From: Paracoccaceae bacterium
GTDB lineage: Bacteria > Pseudomonadota > Alphaproteobacteria > Rhodobacterales > Rhodobacteraceae
DNA: 64,000 nt
NCBI GenBank assembly: GCA_028285485.1
Contig: JANQPC010000104.1
Span: 1-64,000, forward strand
Reading direction: 5' to 3'
Below are positions 15,330 to 23,687 of the stretch, piece after piece. The notes under the pieces were generated by a model that was not told where the DNA came from, did no database searches, and was given only the letters and a program-made list of their open reading frames with translations. Position 1 is the first letter of the stretch, and every line of letters begins with the position of its first letter. The position numbers and the translations under genes are program-made.

Positions 15330-16949
15330 CTAAACAACGACCATCCCGCCCAGGACGGTGCCCACGATTGGGATGTCGCGCAGGCGTTCCGGCTCCGTTT
15401 CCAGCGGATCGCCATCCAGAATGGTGAAGTCGCCGCGCTTACCGGTTTGGATCGAACCGATCTTATCATCGAGCTTCAGCACATAGGCCGCGCCCAGCGT
15501 GATCGTGTGGAGTGCTTGCGCGATGGTAATCTTCTGGCTGGCCCCAAGCTGGCGGCCTGTCTCTGTCAGCCGGTTCACAGCAATCCACGCGGTATGGAGC
15601 GGTGCCATAGGGGTTACCGGCGCGTCTGAATGAATGGCAAAATCGCCGCCAAAGACCTCCCAGGCGTCATGCGCCGCGTTCATGCGCGCCGCGCGGTCCG
15701 GGCCCACCGTCTTGGTCCAATGCAGATCGCCGAAGTAATAGACATGGTTTGTAAAGATGTTCACAGTCAGGCCAAGTGCGCGCATCCGTTTGAATTGATC
15801 GAGTCCCGCAAGCTGCACATGCTCAAGTGTGTGGCGGTGATCGGCGTTTGGCGTCTCGATCATCGCCTCGCGAAAAGCGTCAATCGCAAGCTCTGACGCT
15901 GCGTCGCCGTTCGTATGCACATGGGTTTTTACTCCAGCGCGGTGCAAGGCGCGAATAGCAGCGCGAAAATGCTCCACCTCCATGTTCCAGATGCTATGGT
16001 CGTCTAGCCTGAAATAGCCCGGCGCCTTGAGTTTGGCTGTGCCGCTTTGGATTGAACCATCGGTAAACAGTTTCGCGCGCCCCAAGTGCAGCTTCTCGGT
16101 TGAGCGCCGTTTCAGTGCAAGCGCGCGCTGCGCTTCGGTCTCGGGATCTTTGCGCATGGCGTTCATCACTGGCACGTAGCGCGCGGGAAAAGCATCATCC
16201 CCCGTCACCCGTATCAGCATATCAACCTCTGCCTCTTCGAGGTCCGAGAGCAGATCAGCCACAGTGGTTACGCCGCAATTGCGGGCCACCTGACCATAGG
16301 CCCGCACGGCGTCAGCATCTGCGAGATCGGCAAAGTTCACACCCATGACCGCCATCACCGGGCCCATCGCCGCAAATTCTTGCAGCTCGCCATTGGGCGT
16401 GCCATCGGCCCCACGTACAACCCCCGGGATGTTGGTTTGCACATCAATCCCGGCCTGCCACAGAGCCTTGGAATTGGCTGTCATCAGATGAAAGTTGGAA
16501 TGCAGCAGGGCGACCGGATGCTCGGTCGAAACCTCATCAAGCTTCTCTCTGTCAAGGCTGCCACCGGCCAGAAAGTTGGGGTCAAACCCCCATCCCACCA
16601 CAGGTGTCCCTGGCGGCGTTTTGGTAGCAATATCTCGCAGCCGCGCGATAAGCCCTGTGTCGTCTCCCACGCCCGGCCAGGTTGTCCCGTCAGGATCTTT
16701 CCTTGTGTAGTGGCCGCAATAGGTGAACCGCCAGATCCCGCCCGCCATCACATGCGCATGTGCTTCGATCAGGCCCGGCATCATCACATGCGCCGCAAAG
16801 CGGTCATCGCGCAGGACCGGCCCCCAGCCATCACCGCAATTTGGGCCGCCCACACCCACAATCACCCCGTCTTTCACCGCGACATGCGTCGCGATGGGGC
16901 AATTGCGTTCCATCGTAATGATCTTCCGGGCGCTGTAGACGATAACCAT
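15330..16949 (-). CDS. YtcJ-like amidohydrolase
   Basis: A 539-residue metal-dependent hydrolase of the amidohydrolase_3/YtcJ group. It shows the N-terminal strand domain, G-L-I-E-A-H-A-H (metal ligands His64 and His66), G-W-G-F-D-P-N-F, H-S-N-F-H-L-M-T-A-N-S, then K-L-F-T-D-G-S-I-Q-S-G-T and T-H-V-H-T-N-G-D-A-A. Toward the C-terminus it has H-T-L-E-H-V-Q and G-S-I-Q-T-G-K-R-G-D-F-T-I-L. It is soluble with no signal peptide. I chose ATG 16949 (MVIVYSARKIITM); the reading frame extends upstream without family similarity. Substrates of YtcJ proteins are mostly unknown. It is monocistronic between two divergent regulators, so its partner operon is uncertain. Confidence 0.87.
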   Translation of the reverse strand: MVIVYSARKIITMERNCPIATHVAVKDGVIVGVGGPNCGDGWGPVLRDDRFAAHVMMPGLIEAHAHVMAGGIWRFTYCGHYTRKDPDGTTWPGVGDDTGLIARLRDIATKTPPGTPVVGWGFDPNFLAGGSLDREKLDEVSTEHPVALLHSNFHLMTANSKALWQAGIDVQTNIPGVVRGADGTPNGELQEFAAMGPVMAVMGVNFADLADADAVRAYGQVARNCGVTTVADLLSDLEEAEVDMLIRVTGDDAFPARYVPVMNAMRKDPETEAQRALALKRRSTEKLHLGRAKLFTDGSIQSGTAKLKAPGYFRLDDHSIWNMEVEHFRAAIRALHRAGVKTHVHTNGDAASELAIDAFREAMIETPNADHRHTLEHVQLAGLDQFKRMRALGLTVNIFTNHVYYFGDLHWTKTVGPDRAARMNAAHDAWEVFGGDFAIHSDAPVTPMAPLHTAWIAVNRLTETGRQLGASQKITIAQALHTITLGAAYVLKLDDKIGSIQTGKRGDFTILDGDPLETEPERLRDIPIVGTVLGGMVVV

Positions 16950-17157
16950 TCCGATGAGCTTTCCATTGAGGGCACAGTGCCTTCTACAATAGCAAGCACG
17001 ATGGTACATGGCATGCATCGGTTCATCGATCACTGGCTCAATCCTGAGAACCGCACCGACGGCATCAGGCGGTCATAATGCGCCCACCAGTGCCGAAGAC
17101 CTTCCTAAAGAGGCGTGAATTCAGTGGCCCAGATACAGGGGCTGGATCTATTGACTA

Positions 17158-17185
17158 TGACACCGGTGTCATGACATCGGTGTCA
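17158..17185. promoter_or_regulatory. Tandem palindromic operators upstream of LacI-type gene
   Basis: TGACACCGGTGTCA (17158-17171) is a perfect palindrome and is followed immediately by TGACATCGGTGTCA (17172-17185), identical but for one base. The central CG and the 14-base length are typical of LacI-family operators. A TTGACT hexamer lies at 17151-17156 directly before the first site, so binding would block transcription of the LacI-ABC operon and possibly of the divergent amidohydrolase gene. Confidence 0.75.
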
Positions 17186-17221
17186 TAGGGGCGAGTCGCT
17201 CGCCCCGAGGGAGGATCCAAG

Positions 17222-18313
17222 GTGGCTACAATCTACGACGTCGCCAAGAAAGCAGGCGTGTCGCCGAAAACGGTCAGCCGTGTGCTGAACGGCGATGCAC
17301 CGGTTTCCCCAAGCACCAAAGAGGCGGTGCAGGCCGCGATGGACGCTCTCGGCTACGTGCCCTCCCACGCGGCACGATCGATGAAATCCCACCGCTCCGG
17401 CCTGATCGGCATGATTACCGGTGCCATCAGCAATGCAGACGAGGTCGCGTCACCCGCAGGCTTGCCGGAACTCTTCATCGTTCAGGGCGCGCAATCGGTG
17501 ATCGCCGCCTCGGGCAAAACGCTGCTTATCTCAGATACCGGCGGGCGGCTGGAACGGGTGCCGGATCTTGTGCGCACGTTTCAGGCGCACCGGGTTGAAG
17601 GGATCATGTATGTGGCGGATTTTCATAAACCGCTCGATATTTCCCTTCCCGGCAAGGATATCCGCAAGGTGCTGGTGAACTGCTTTGACGATGCTGGCAC
17701 CCCCGCGGTTATTCCCGATGACGAAGCGGGGCAATTCGCGCTCACGAAGGCTGTCATTGAAGCGGGTCACCGGCGGATCGCGCATATGACGCTAGCGCCA
17801 ACGCAGGTTGCCACCCGCCTTCGCGGCAAAGGGTTCCGGGCGGCCTTGCAGGAAGCCGGTATTGCCTTTGACCCCTCGCTTGAGCGCGCGACGGACCTCT
17901 TCGGCACCGCCGGCGAACATCAGTTGATCTGGGATGCGCTCGATCAGTTCTTTGACAATGTCGACCCGCCCACGGCGATTTGCTGCGGCAACGATCGTCT
18001 GGCCATGGCCGTCTACGGGATCCTACGAAAGCGCGGCATCGCGGTGCCGGAGCAGGTTTCCGTCGTTGGGTACGACGACCACCGCCTGATCTCGGAAACC
18101 CTGTTCCCTGCTTTGACAACGGCAGAGCTGCCCTATCGCGCGATGGGTGCGCGGGCCGCGCAATGGCTGCTGGACATGATCGTTGATCCGGCCAAGGCCC
18201 GCGCCAGCGCCCCGGTGCGCGTCAGCGGGCAGATCCAGTTGCGCGGATCGCTCGTCGCGCCACCCGCACAGCATTTCAACATCATTAATCTCAAAGGGAG
18301 GACTGAGATATGA
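17222..18313 (+). CDS. LacI family transcriptional regulator, first of two in the sugar island
   Basis: A 363-residue repressor. The N-terminal HTH (T-I-Y-D-V-A-K-K-A-G-V-S, K-T-V-S-R-V-L-N-G) and hinge helix Y-V-P-S-H-A-A-R-S precede a periplasmic-binding-like sensor domain (about 60-340) with G-Y-D-D-H near 285. The start is GTG 17222 with GGGAGGATCC upstream. The SBP gene overlaps its stop by four bases, so the regulator leads the operon it presumably controls through the two 14-bp operators 37 bases upstream. The effector is probably the imported sugar or its phosphate or lactone; not determinable here. Confidence 0.95.
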   Translation: MATIYDVAKKAGVSPKTVSRVLNGDAPVSPSTKEAVQAAMDALGYVPSHAARSMKSHRSGLIGMITGAISNADEVASPAGLPELFIVQGAQSVIAASGKTLLISDTGGRLERVPDLVRTFQAHRVEGIMYVADFHKPLDISLPGKDIRKVLVNCFDDAGTPAVIPDDEAGQFALTKAVIEAGHRRIAHMTLAPTQVATRLRGKGFRAALQEAGIAFDPSLERATDLFGTAGEHQLIWDALDQFFDNVDPPTAICCGNDRLAMAVYGILRKRGIAVPEQVSVVGYDDHRLISETLFPALTTAELPYRAMGARAAQWLLDMIVDPAKARASAPVRVSGQIQLRGSLVAPPAQHFNIINLKGRTEI

Positions 18314-19569
18314 CCCGCAACATGACCTTGGCGGCCATCTGCGTGGCCGGGCTGGCCGCGCCAGCCGCCGCGCAGACGGAGCTGAGCCTCTGGTATCACG
18401 GCGCCGGCAGCGCCAATGCCGAAGAAGCGCTCGTGAACCAACTGGTCGAAGAATTCAACGCCTCGCAAAGCGATTGGCAGGTGGTTATCGAAACCTTTCC
18501 GCAGCTTGCCTACAACGATGCCGTTGGCGCAGCGGCCCTTGCGGGCGAACTTCCCGACATTCTCGATGTAGACGGGCCCGTGATGCCGAACTGGGCCTGG
18601 GCCGGCTACATGCAGCCACTGGGCATCGATGAGGCCACCCTTGAAGATTACCTGCCGGGCACGATCGGCCGCTGGAATGGCGAGGTCTATTCGGTGGGTC
18701 TTTGGGACGCTGCGGTTGCCATGACAACGCGCCGTTCAACGCTGGAGGCCTACGGTATCCGAGTACCAACGCTTGATGCGCCCTGGACAGGCGACGAATT
18801 CACCGAGGCGCTCATGACGATCCGCGACTCCGGCGATTTCGAATACCCGCTCGATCTTGGCATGGCCTGGCGGGGGGAGTGGTACCCCTACGCGTTCTCG
18901 CCGCTGCTCCAAAGCTTCGGCGGCGATATCATCGACCGGTCGACCTACCAATCCGCAGAAGGCGTGCTGAACGGGGATGCCGCCATCGCGTTCGGCGAAT
19001 GGTGGCAGATGCTGTTTCAGGAAAACCTCGCGCCCGGCACCAGCCAGGATGCGGCGGACCGTGATGCCGGCCTTCTGAATGGCACCTACGCGATCTCGTG
19101 GAATGGTAACTGGGCTGCATTGCCGGTAGTTGAAGCCTTTGGCGACGACGCACTCTTTCTTCCTGCGCCGGACTTTGGAAATGGCTCGGTGATCGGCGGC
19201 GCGTCATGGCAGTTCGGCGTTTCGGCCACCTCGGAGAATCCCGATGGCGCCCGTGCGTTCATCGAGTTCGCGTTACAGGATCGCTGGTTCTCGGCCTTCT
19301 CCGATGGTACGGGCCTGATCCCGCCCACGGCGTCTGCGGCTGCCGATACGGCGAACTATGCCGCCGGCGGCGCGCTCGAGGTTTTCTACGGCCTGTCGGA
19401 AGCGCAGGCGCTCGTGCGGCCGGTCACACCGGGCTACATCGTTCAGGCGCTGATCTTTGAAAATGCGCTGGCAGATATCGCCAACGGTGCCGATGTGCTC
19501 GATGCGCTTGACGCGGCCGTCGATGAAATCGGCGCCGATATCGAGGCCAATGACGGCTACGGCCACTAA
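18310..19569 (+). CDS. Sugar ABC transporter substrate-binding protein (system 1)
   Basis: A 419-residue family 1 extracellular solute-binding protein. Residues 1-21 form a signal peptide ending A-A-A before QTELS. The L-S-L-W-Y-H-G start of the mature domain, A-G-E-L-P-D-I-L-D-V-D-G, then Y-S-V-G-L-W-D and the A-R-A-F-I-E-F-A region are as in MalE/UgpB-type proteins. No lipobox is seen, so it is soluble in the periplasm. GGGAGG precedes the ATG, which overlaps the LacI stop. It serves the permease pair and ATPase encoded next; a hairpin separates it from the first permease. The ligand is unknown, probably an oligo- or modified sugar. Confidence 0.94.
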   Translation: MTRNMTLAAICVAGLAAPAAAQTELSLWYHGAGSANAEEALVNQLVEEFNASQSDWQVVIETFPQLAYNDAVGAAALAGELPDILDVDGPVMPNWAWAGYMQPLGIDEATLEDYLPGTIGRWNGEVYSVGLWDAAVAMTTRRSTLEAYGIRVPTLDAPWTGDEFTEALMTIRDSGDFEYPLDLGMAWRGEWYPYAFSPLLQSFGGDIIDRSTYQSAEGVLNGDAAIAFGEWWQMLFQENLAPGTSQDAADRDAGLLNGTYAISWNGNWAALPVVEAFGDDALFLPAPDFGNGSVIGGASWQFGVSATSENPDGARAFIEFALQDRWFSAFSDGTGLIPPTASAAADTANYAAGGALEVFYGLSEAQALVRPVTPGYIVQALIFENALADIANGADVLDALDAAVDEIGADIEANDGYGH

Positions 19570-19595
19570 CCGCCGAACCGCAGACGCAAACCCTA

Positions 19596-19618
19596 CCCGG
19601 GGCCCAGGCGGCCCCGGG
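19596..19618 (+). terminator. Hairpin between SBP and permease genes (system 1)
   Basis: CCCGGGGCC-CAGGC-GGCCCCGGG forms a nine-pair stem 27 bases after the SBP stop and 20 bases before the permease start. No T tract follows, so it is more likely an mRNA-stabilising or attenuating hairpin than a full terminator. Confidence 0.65.
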
Positions 19619-19638
19619 CCACAGGAGAGGTGCATCCA

Positions 19639-20712
19639 ATGGCGTCGAAACTAACGCAATCGAACAAGGCCGGATGGCTCATGGCGTTCCCGGGCATTGC
19701 CCTGATCGCGGCCTTCATCATCGTGCCCTTCTTCCTTGCCTTCGCCTTTTCGCTCACCAACCAGCGCCTCGCTTCCCCCAATCCCACCGAATACGTCGGA
19801 TTCGATAATTATCGGGATCTTCTTGGCCTCGCGATCTTCACGCTTGAGCCGGAACGCGGCGAAAACGGGCAGGTTCTTCGCGATGATGAGGGCGCGATCG
19901 AGTACCCGCGCCTTCGAACCTTCACGCGAAACAACCCCGATTACCCGCAGCTTGATGGGAAACGGGAATGGTTCAGCTGGCAATCGGGAGAGAACCGGAC
20001 CGTCGTTCTGGCATCAGACGTTGTTTTCATGAGAGCGGTTGTGAACACCTTCTTCTTCGTGATCTTCGTTGCACCCGTTCAGGCGGGGATCGCGCTGGGC
20101 CTGGCGCTTCTGATCAATCAGAAACTCCGCGGTATCAACGTTTTCAGAACGATCTACTTCATGCCCGTTGTCGTTTCGATCGTTGTGGTCTCGCTACTGT
20201 GGAAGTTCATCTATTCCCCAGGCGACGGGTTGCTGAACAATATCCTGGGCTGGCTCAGCTTCGGGTTATTCGAACCGAGGGATTGGTTGGGTTCCACCTC
20301 CACCGCTCTTCCATCGATCATCGCCATGTCGATCTGGCAGGGTGTTGGGTTTCACATGGTGATCTGGCTCGCCGGTCTGCAAACCATATCGCCAACGCTT
20401 TATGAGGCCGCTGAAATCGAAGGCTCCAACAAGTGGCAGACCTTTCGCTATGTCACCTGGCCGGGGCTCAGAAACACTGCGGTACTGATCCTGATTGTGA
20501 TCACCATGCAGGCCTTCGCCCTCTACGCACAGATCAATGTGATGACGCGCGGCGGGCCTCTCGACAGCACCCAGGTCTTCGTCTTCCAGGCGGTTGTCCG
20601 CGGTTATGAGCGCCAGGATATCTCGGGCGGTTCGGCGATTTCAGTCATCTTGTTCCTGATCGTCCTCGCGATCTCGCTTATCCAACGCTACCTCACGCGG
20701 GAGAAGAACTGA
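19639..20712 (+). CDS. Sugar ABC transporter permease, MalF type (system 1)
   Basis: A 357-residue inner-membrane protein with about six helices. An extended periplasmic loop of roughly 80 residues follows the first helix and is larger than in minimal permeases. The EAA loop (Y-E-A-A-E-I-E-G-S-N-K-W-Q-T-F-R-Y-V-T-W-P) that docks the ATPase is near residue 255. Start ATG 19639 is favoured over GTG 19630 because GGAGAGG is eight bases ahead. The next permease overlaps by one base. Confidence 0.94.
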   Translation: MASKLTQSNKAGWLMAFPGIALIAAFIIVPFFLAFAFSLTNQRLASPNPTEYVGFDNYRDLLGLAIFTLEPERGENGQVLRDDEGAIEYPRLRTFTRNNPDYPQLDGKREWFSWQSGENRTVVLASDVVFMRAVVNTFFFVIFVAPVQAGIALGLALLINQKLRGINVFRTIYFMPVVVSIVVVSLLWKFIYSPGDGLLNNILGWLSFGLFEPRDWLGSTSTALPSIIAMSIWQGVGFHMVIWLAGLQTISPTLYEAAEIEGSNKWQTFRYVTWPGLRNTAVLILIVITMQAFALYAQINVMTRGGPLDSTQVFVFQAVVRGYERQDISGGSAISVILFLIVLAISLIQRYLTREKN

Positions 20713-21593
20713 TGGCTGCGGTATCCCATGACAATCGCGGCCTGCGCCTGGCGGCGCGCTACGCCGCCCTGATCCTCGTCGCCATCATCTTCATTTTCCC
20801 GTTGCTTTTCATGGCGATGTCATCTCTGAAGCCCGATCAGCAGCTTTTGAACGATACCAACAGTCTGCGTGCGTTCCTGCCGGTGGGCGACATATCGTTT
20901 CAGAACTACTGGGATGCGTTTGATCGCGCCCCGATCGGTGTTTTCGTTCTGAACTCGGTGTTGATTACGGGCGCGACGGTTCTGTTGACCCTTTTCGTCT
21001 GTTCCCTCGCCGCCTTCTCCTTCGTGTTTCTCGATTGGAAGGGGAAAGAGGTCATCTTCTCGATCCTGCTGGCCACGCTCATCATCCCGTATGAGACGAT
21101 CTTCATCCCGCTCCTGCTGATGGCATCGCAACTGCCGTGGATCGGAACGGAAGGGTTGGAAATCGGTTGGCTCAACACATACCGAGTGCAGATCATCCCG
21201 TTTATCGCCGACGGGCTTTCGATCTTCCTGTTTGTGCAGTATTTCCGCGATCTTCCGCGCGAGTTGATCGAGGCAAGTCGGGTCGAAGGCGCAAGCTGGT
21301 GGATGATCTACCGCAAGGTCGTAATGCCGCTTTCCGGGCCCGTTATCGCAACAGCCGCGATCCTGAAATTTCTCTTCATGTACAACCAGTATCTCTGGCC
21401 CCTGATGGTGGTTCAGGAAGAGGCGATCCGGCCCGTCATGGTTGGCCTCGGTTACTTCACCGATCAGCTCAACGTGCCCTGGGGTGAGGTGATGGCTTAC
21501 CTCACGGTGATCACCGTGCCCGTGCTGGCATTCTACCTGTCATTGCAGCGTGTTTTCATCGCATCGGTGGCCTCGACCGGGGTGAAAGGCTGA
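20712..21593 (+). CDS. Sugar ABC transporter permease, MalG type (system 1)
   Basis: A 293-residue permease with six predicted helices and the EAA motif I-E-A-S-R-V-E-G-A-S-W-W-M-I-Y-R-K-V-V-M-P near residue 190. The usual N-terminal helix followed by M-S-S-L-K-P is present. It pairs with the preceding MalF-type subunit. Start and stop overlap both neighbours by a single base, a tight translationally coupled operon. Confidence 0.94.
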   Translation: MAAVSHDNRGLRLAARYAALILVAIIFIFPLLFMAMSSLKPDQQLLNDTNSLRAFLPVGDISFQNYWDAFDRAPIGVFVLNSVLITGATVLLTLFVCSLAAFSFVFLDWKGKEVIFSILLATLIIPYETIFIPLLLMASQLPWIGTEGLEIGWLNTYRVQIIPFIADGLSIFLFVQYFRDLPRELIEASRVEGASWWMIYRKVVMPLSGPVIATAAILKFLFMYNQYLWPLMVVQEEAIRPVMVGLGYFTDQLNVPWGEVMAYLTVITVPVLAFYLSLQRVFIASVASTGVKG

Positions 21594-22564
21594 TGGTTCT
21601 CGCGCTTGAAGATAAGTGGGTCTGGGACAGCTGGTATGTTCGTGACGGGGGCTTGTGGCATGCGTTCTTTCTGCAGGCCGATAAGTCTATCGGGGACCCG
21701 GAGCTGCGGCACTGGAACGTGAGCTACGGCCATGCCACCAGCCGCGATCTGATGAACTGGGACCACTTGGGCACCTGTTTTGCCCCGTCTGAGGGCCCAT
21801 CCTGGGATGACTACACCACCTGGACAGGATCGGTCGTGCGGGGTGACGACGGGAACTGGCATCTCTTCTATACCGGCACCAGCCAGGAAGAAGGCGGCAA
21901 ACACCAACGCCTGGGCCACGCGATCTCCTCCGATCTGCACAACTGGCAACGCGTAGGAAGTGGCCTGATCCTCGATATCGATGACCGCTATGAGGAGTTC
22001 AAGGAAGACCGCTGGCATGATCGTGCGTTTCGCGATCCTTGGGTCATGCGTGATCCGGGTGGCGACGGGTGGTTGATGTATTTCACCGCGCGCAAATCGG
22101 GCGTGCAGGGCTGGCTTGATGCCGGCGCAATTGGTTTTGCAACCTCGGCAAACCTCAATGAGTGGGCGTTGCAGGATCCGGTCTTTGTAGGCGGGTTCGG
22201 GGAGCTGGAAGTGCCGCAGGTCTTCGAACAGGACGGGCGCTGGTATTGCCTCTTCTGCACCAATGAGCGGTTCTGGACGCCCGGCGCGCAAGAAATCGTG
22301 GGCGGCCCGGCCATGACGGGAAGCCACTACCTTGTCGCCGATAATCCCCGCGGGCCGTGGCATGTGGCGCCGGGCCCGATGCTTGACGGGGCGAACCCGG
22401 TAAACCGCTATGCCGCGCGCATCGTTGAAACTGCGCAGGGCATGAAGCTGATGGGCTTTCGCTGGTTTGACCCCGAAACCGGCGCGTTCATCGGCGAAAT
22501 CGATAACCCGGTGGACGTGAGTATCGAATCGGACGGGCGCCTGGCGCTCGTGACCGCAGCGTGA
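21593..22564 (+). CDS. Clan GH-J (GH32/68-like) glycoside hydrolase, cytoplasmic
   Basis: A 323-residue five-bladed beta-propeller hydrolase without a signal peptide. The three catalytic motifs of clan GH-J can be placed: W-V-W-D-S-W with candidate nucleophile Asp12 (cf. WMNDPNG), R-D-P at 147-149 (transition-state stabiliser) and L-E-V-P with Glu206 as acid/base (cf. ECP). Repeated W-H-L-F-Y-T-G-T and G-H-A-I-S-S-D-L-x-N-W motifs are typical blades. The protein is shorter than invertases and lacks their C-terminal beta sandwich. It lies inside the ABC operon, between permease and ATPase genes, so it should cleave the imported glycoside, possibly a fructoside. GH43 is a structural alternative. 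Confidence 0.82.
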   Translation: MVLALEDKWVWDSWYVRDGGLWHAFFLQADKSIGDPELRHWNVSYGHATSRDLMNWDHLGTCFAPSEGPSWDDYTTWTGSVVRGDDGNWHLFYTGTSQEEGGKHQRLGHAISSDLHNWQRVGSGLILDIDDRYEEFKEDRWHDRAFRDPWVMRDPGGDGWLMYFTARKSGVQGWLDAGAIGFATSANLNEWALQDPVFVGGFGELEVPQVFEQDGRWYCLFCTNERFWTPGAQEIVGGPAMTGSHYLVADNPRGPWHVAPGPMLDGANPVNRYAARIVETAQGMKLMGFRWFDPETGAFIGEIDNPVDVSIESDGRLALVTAA

Positions 22565-22579
22565 ACGAAGGGAGATGTT

Positions 22580-23680
22580 ATGGCGGACGTACTGCTGAAA
22601 GGCATCAAGAAGAGCTACGGCTCTGTCGACGTGATCAAGGGTGTTGATATCGAGATCAAGGATGGCGAGTTCGTGGTGTTCGTGGGCCCTTCGGGCTGTG
22701 GGAAATCCACGCTGCTGCGCATGATCGCGGGGCTTGAGGATATCACCGGTGGCAGGCTGGAAATCGGCGGCACGGTGGTGAATGAGATCCCGGCCTCGCA
22801 GCGCGGCATTGCGATGGTGTTCCAATCTTACGCGATCTTCCCGCATATGACCGTGCGCGAAAACGTGGCTTTTGGCCTGACGATCTCGGGCGCCTCGAAG
22901 GCCGAGAAGGATCAAAAGGTCGCCGAGGCGGCGCGCATCCTCCAGATGGAGCATTTGCTTGATCGACGCCCTTCGCAGCTTTCGGGCGGGCAGCGCCAGC
23001 GGGTGGCCATCGGCCGGGCGATTGTGCGCCAGCCAGAGGTCTTCCTCTTCGACGAGCCATTATCGAACCTTGACGCGGCCCTGCGGCTCGACATGCGCAT
23101 CGAGATCGGAAAACTCCACAAATCTCTGAATGCGACAATGGTTTATGTCACCCATGATCAGGTTGAGGCGATGACGCTCGCTGACAAGATCGTGGTTCTG
23201 AAGGACGGCTACGTGCAGCAGGTCGGCTCGCCCATGGAGCTTTATCACCGGCCCGAAAACCTGTTCGTGGCCGGGTTCATCGGCGCGCCATCGATGAACT
23301 TCCTCGATGTCGATTTGGTTTCGAAGGAAGGTGACACGGCCCGCATTCGCTCCGATCTCGTATCCGAATTCGCGGCGCCAGCCTGGCGCGCTGACGTGCC
23401 GGCATCAGGCCGCGCCACCCTTGGCATCCGTCCGCAAGATCTTCACCCGGTTGAGTCCGGCGGGGTGCTACACGGCAATGTCACGCTATCCGAGCGGCTC
23501 GGCACCGAGACGGTCATCGACATCGCGCTGAAGGATGGCACACGCATTCTCGCCTCGCTCGCCGAGGATCGCATCTTCACCCCGGGTGAGGAGATCGCGC
23601 TCGATTTCGATCATGCCCATGCGCATCTCTTCGCGCCAGCCACGGCCGAGGAACAGGCCGCCGCCCAATCCGCTGCGTGA
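22580..23680 (+). CDS. Sugar ABC transporter ATP-binding protein, MalK/UgpC type (system 1)
   Basis: A 366-residue ATPase. Walker A is G-P-S-G-C-G-K-S-T at residues 36-44; the Q loop (V-F-Q-S-Y-A-I-F-P), signature L-S-G-G-Q-R-Q-R (near 134), Walker B F-L-F-D-E-P-L-S-N-L-D and the H-loop Y-V-T-H-D-Q-V-E-A-M all follow. The C-terminal 130 residues form the OB-type regulatory domain seen in MalK. GGGAG precedes the ATG. It energises the system 1 permeases encoded upstream. Confidence 0.96.
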   Translation: MADVLLKGIKKSYGSVDVIKGVDIEIKDGEFVVFVGPSGCGKSTLLRMIAGLEDITGGRLEIGGTVVNEIPASQRGIAMVFQSYAIFPHMTVRENVAFGLTISGASKAEKDQKVAEAARILQMEHLLDRRPSQLSGGQRQRVAIGRAIVRQPEVFLFDEPLSNLDAALRLDMRIEIGKLHKSLNATMVYVTHDQVEAMTLADKIVVLKDGYVQQVGSPMELYHRPENLFVAGFIGAPSMNFLDVDLVSKEGDTARIRSDLVSEFAAPAWRADVPASGRATLGIRPQDLHPVESGGVLHGNVTLSERLGTETVIDIALKDGTRILASLAEDRIFTPGEEIALDFDHAHAHLFAPATAEEQAAAQSAA

Positions 23681-23687
23681 GGGAGCC

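Noticed and set aside
21533..22954. 473-codon antisense frame over the GH-J and ATPase genes
   Set aside because: It crosses a gene boundary, has no motif and is the shadow of well-supported plus-strand genes.
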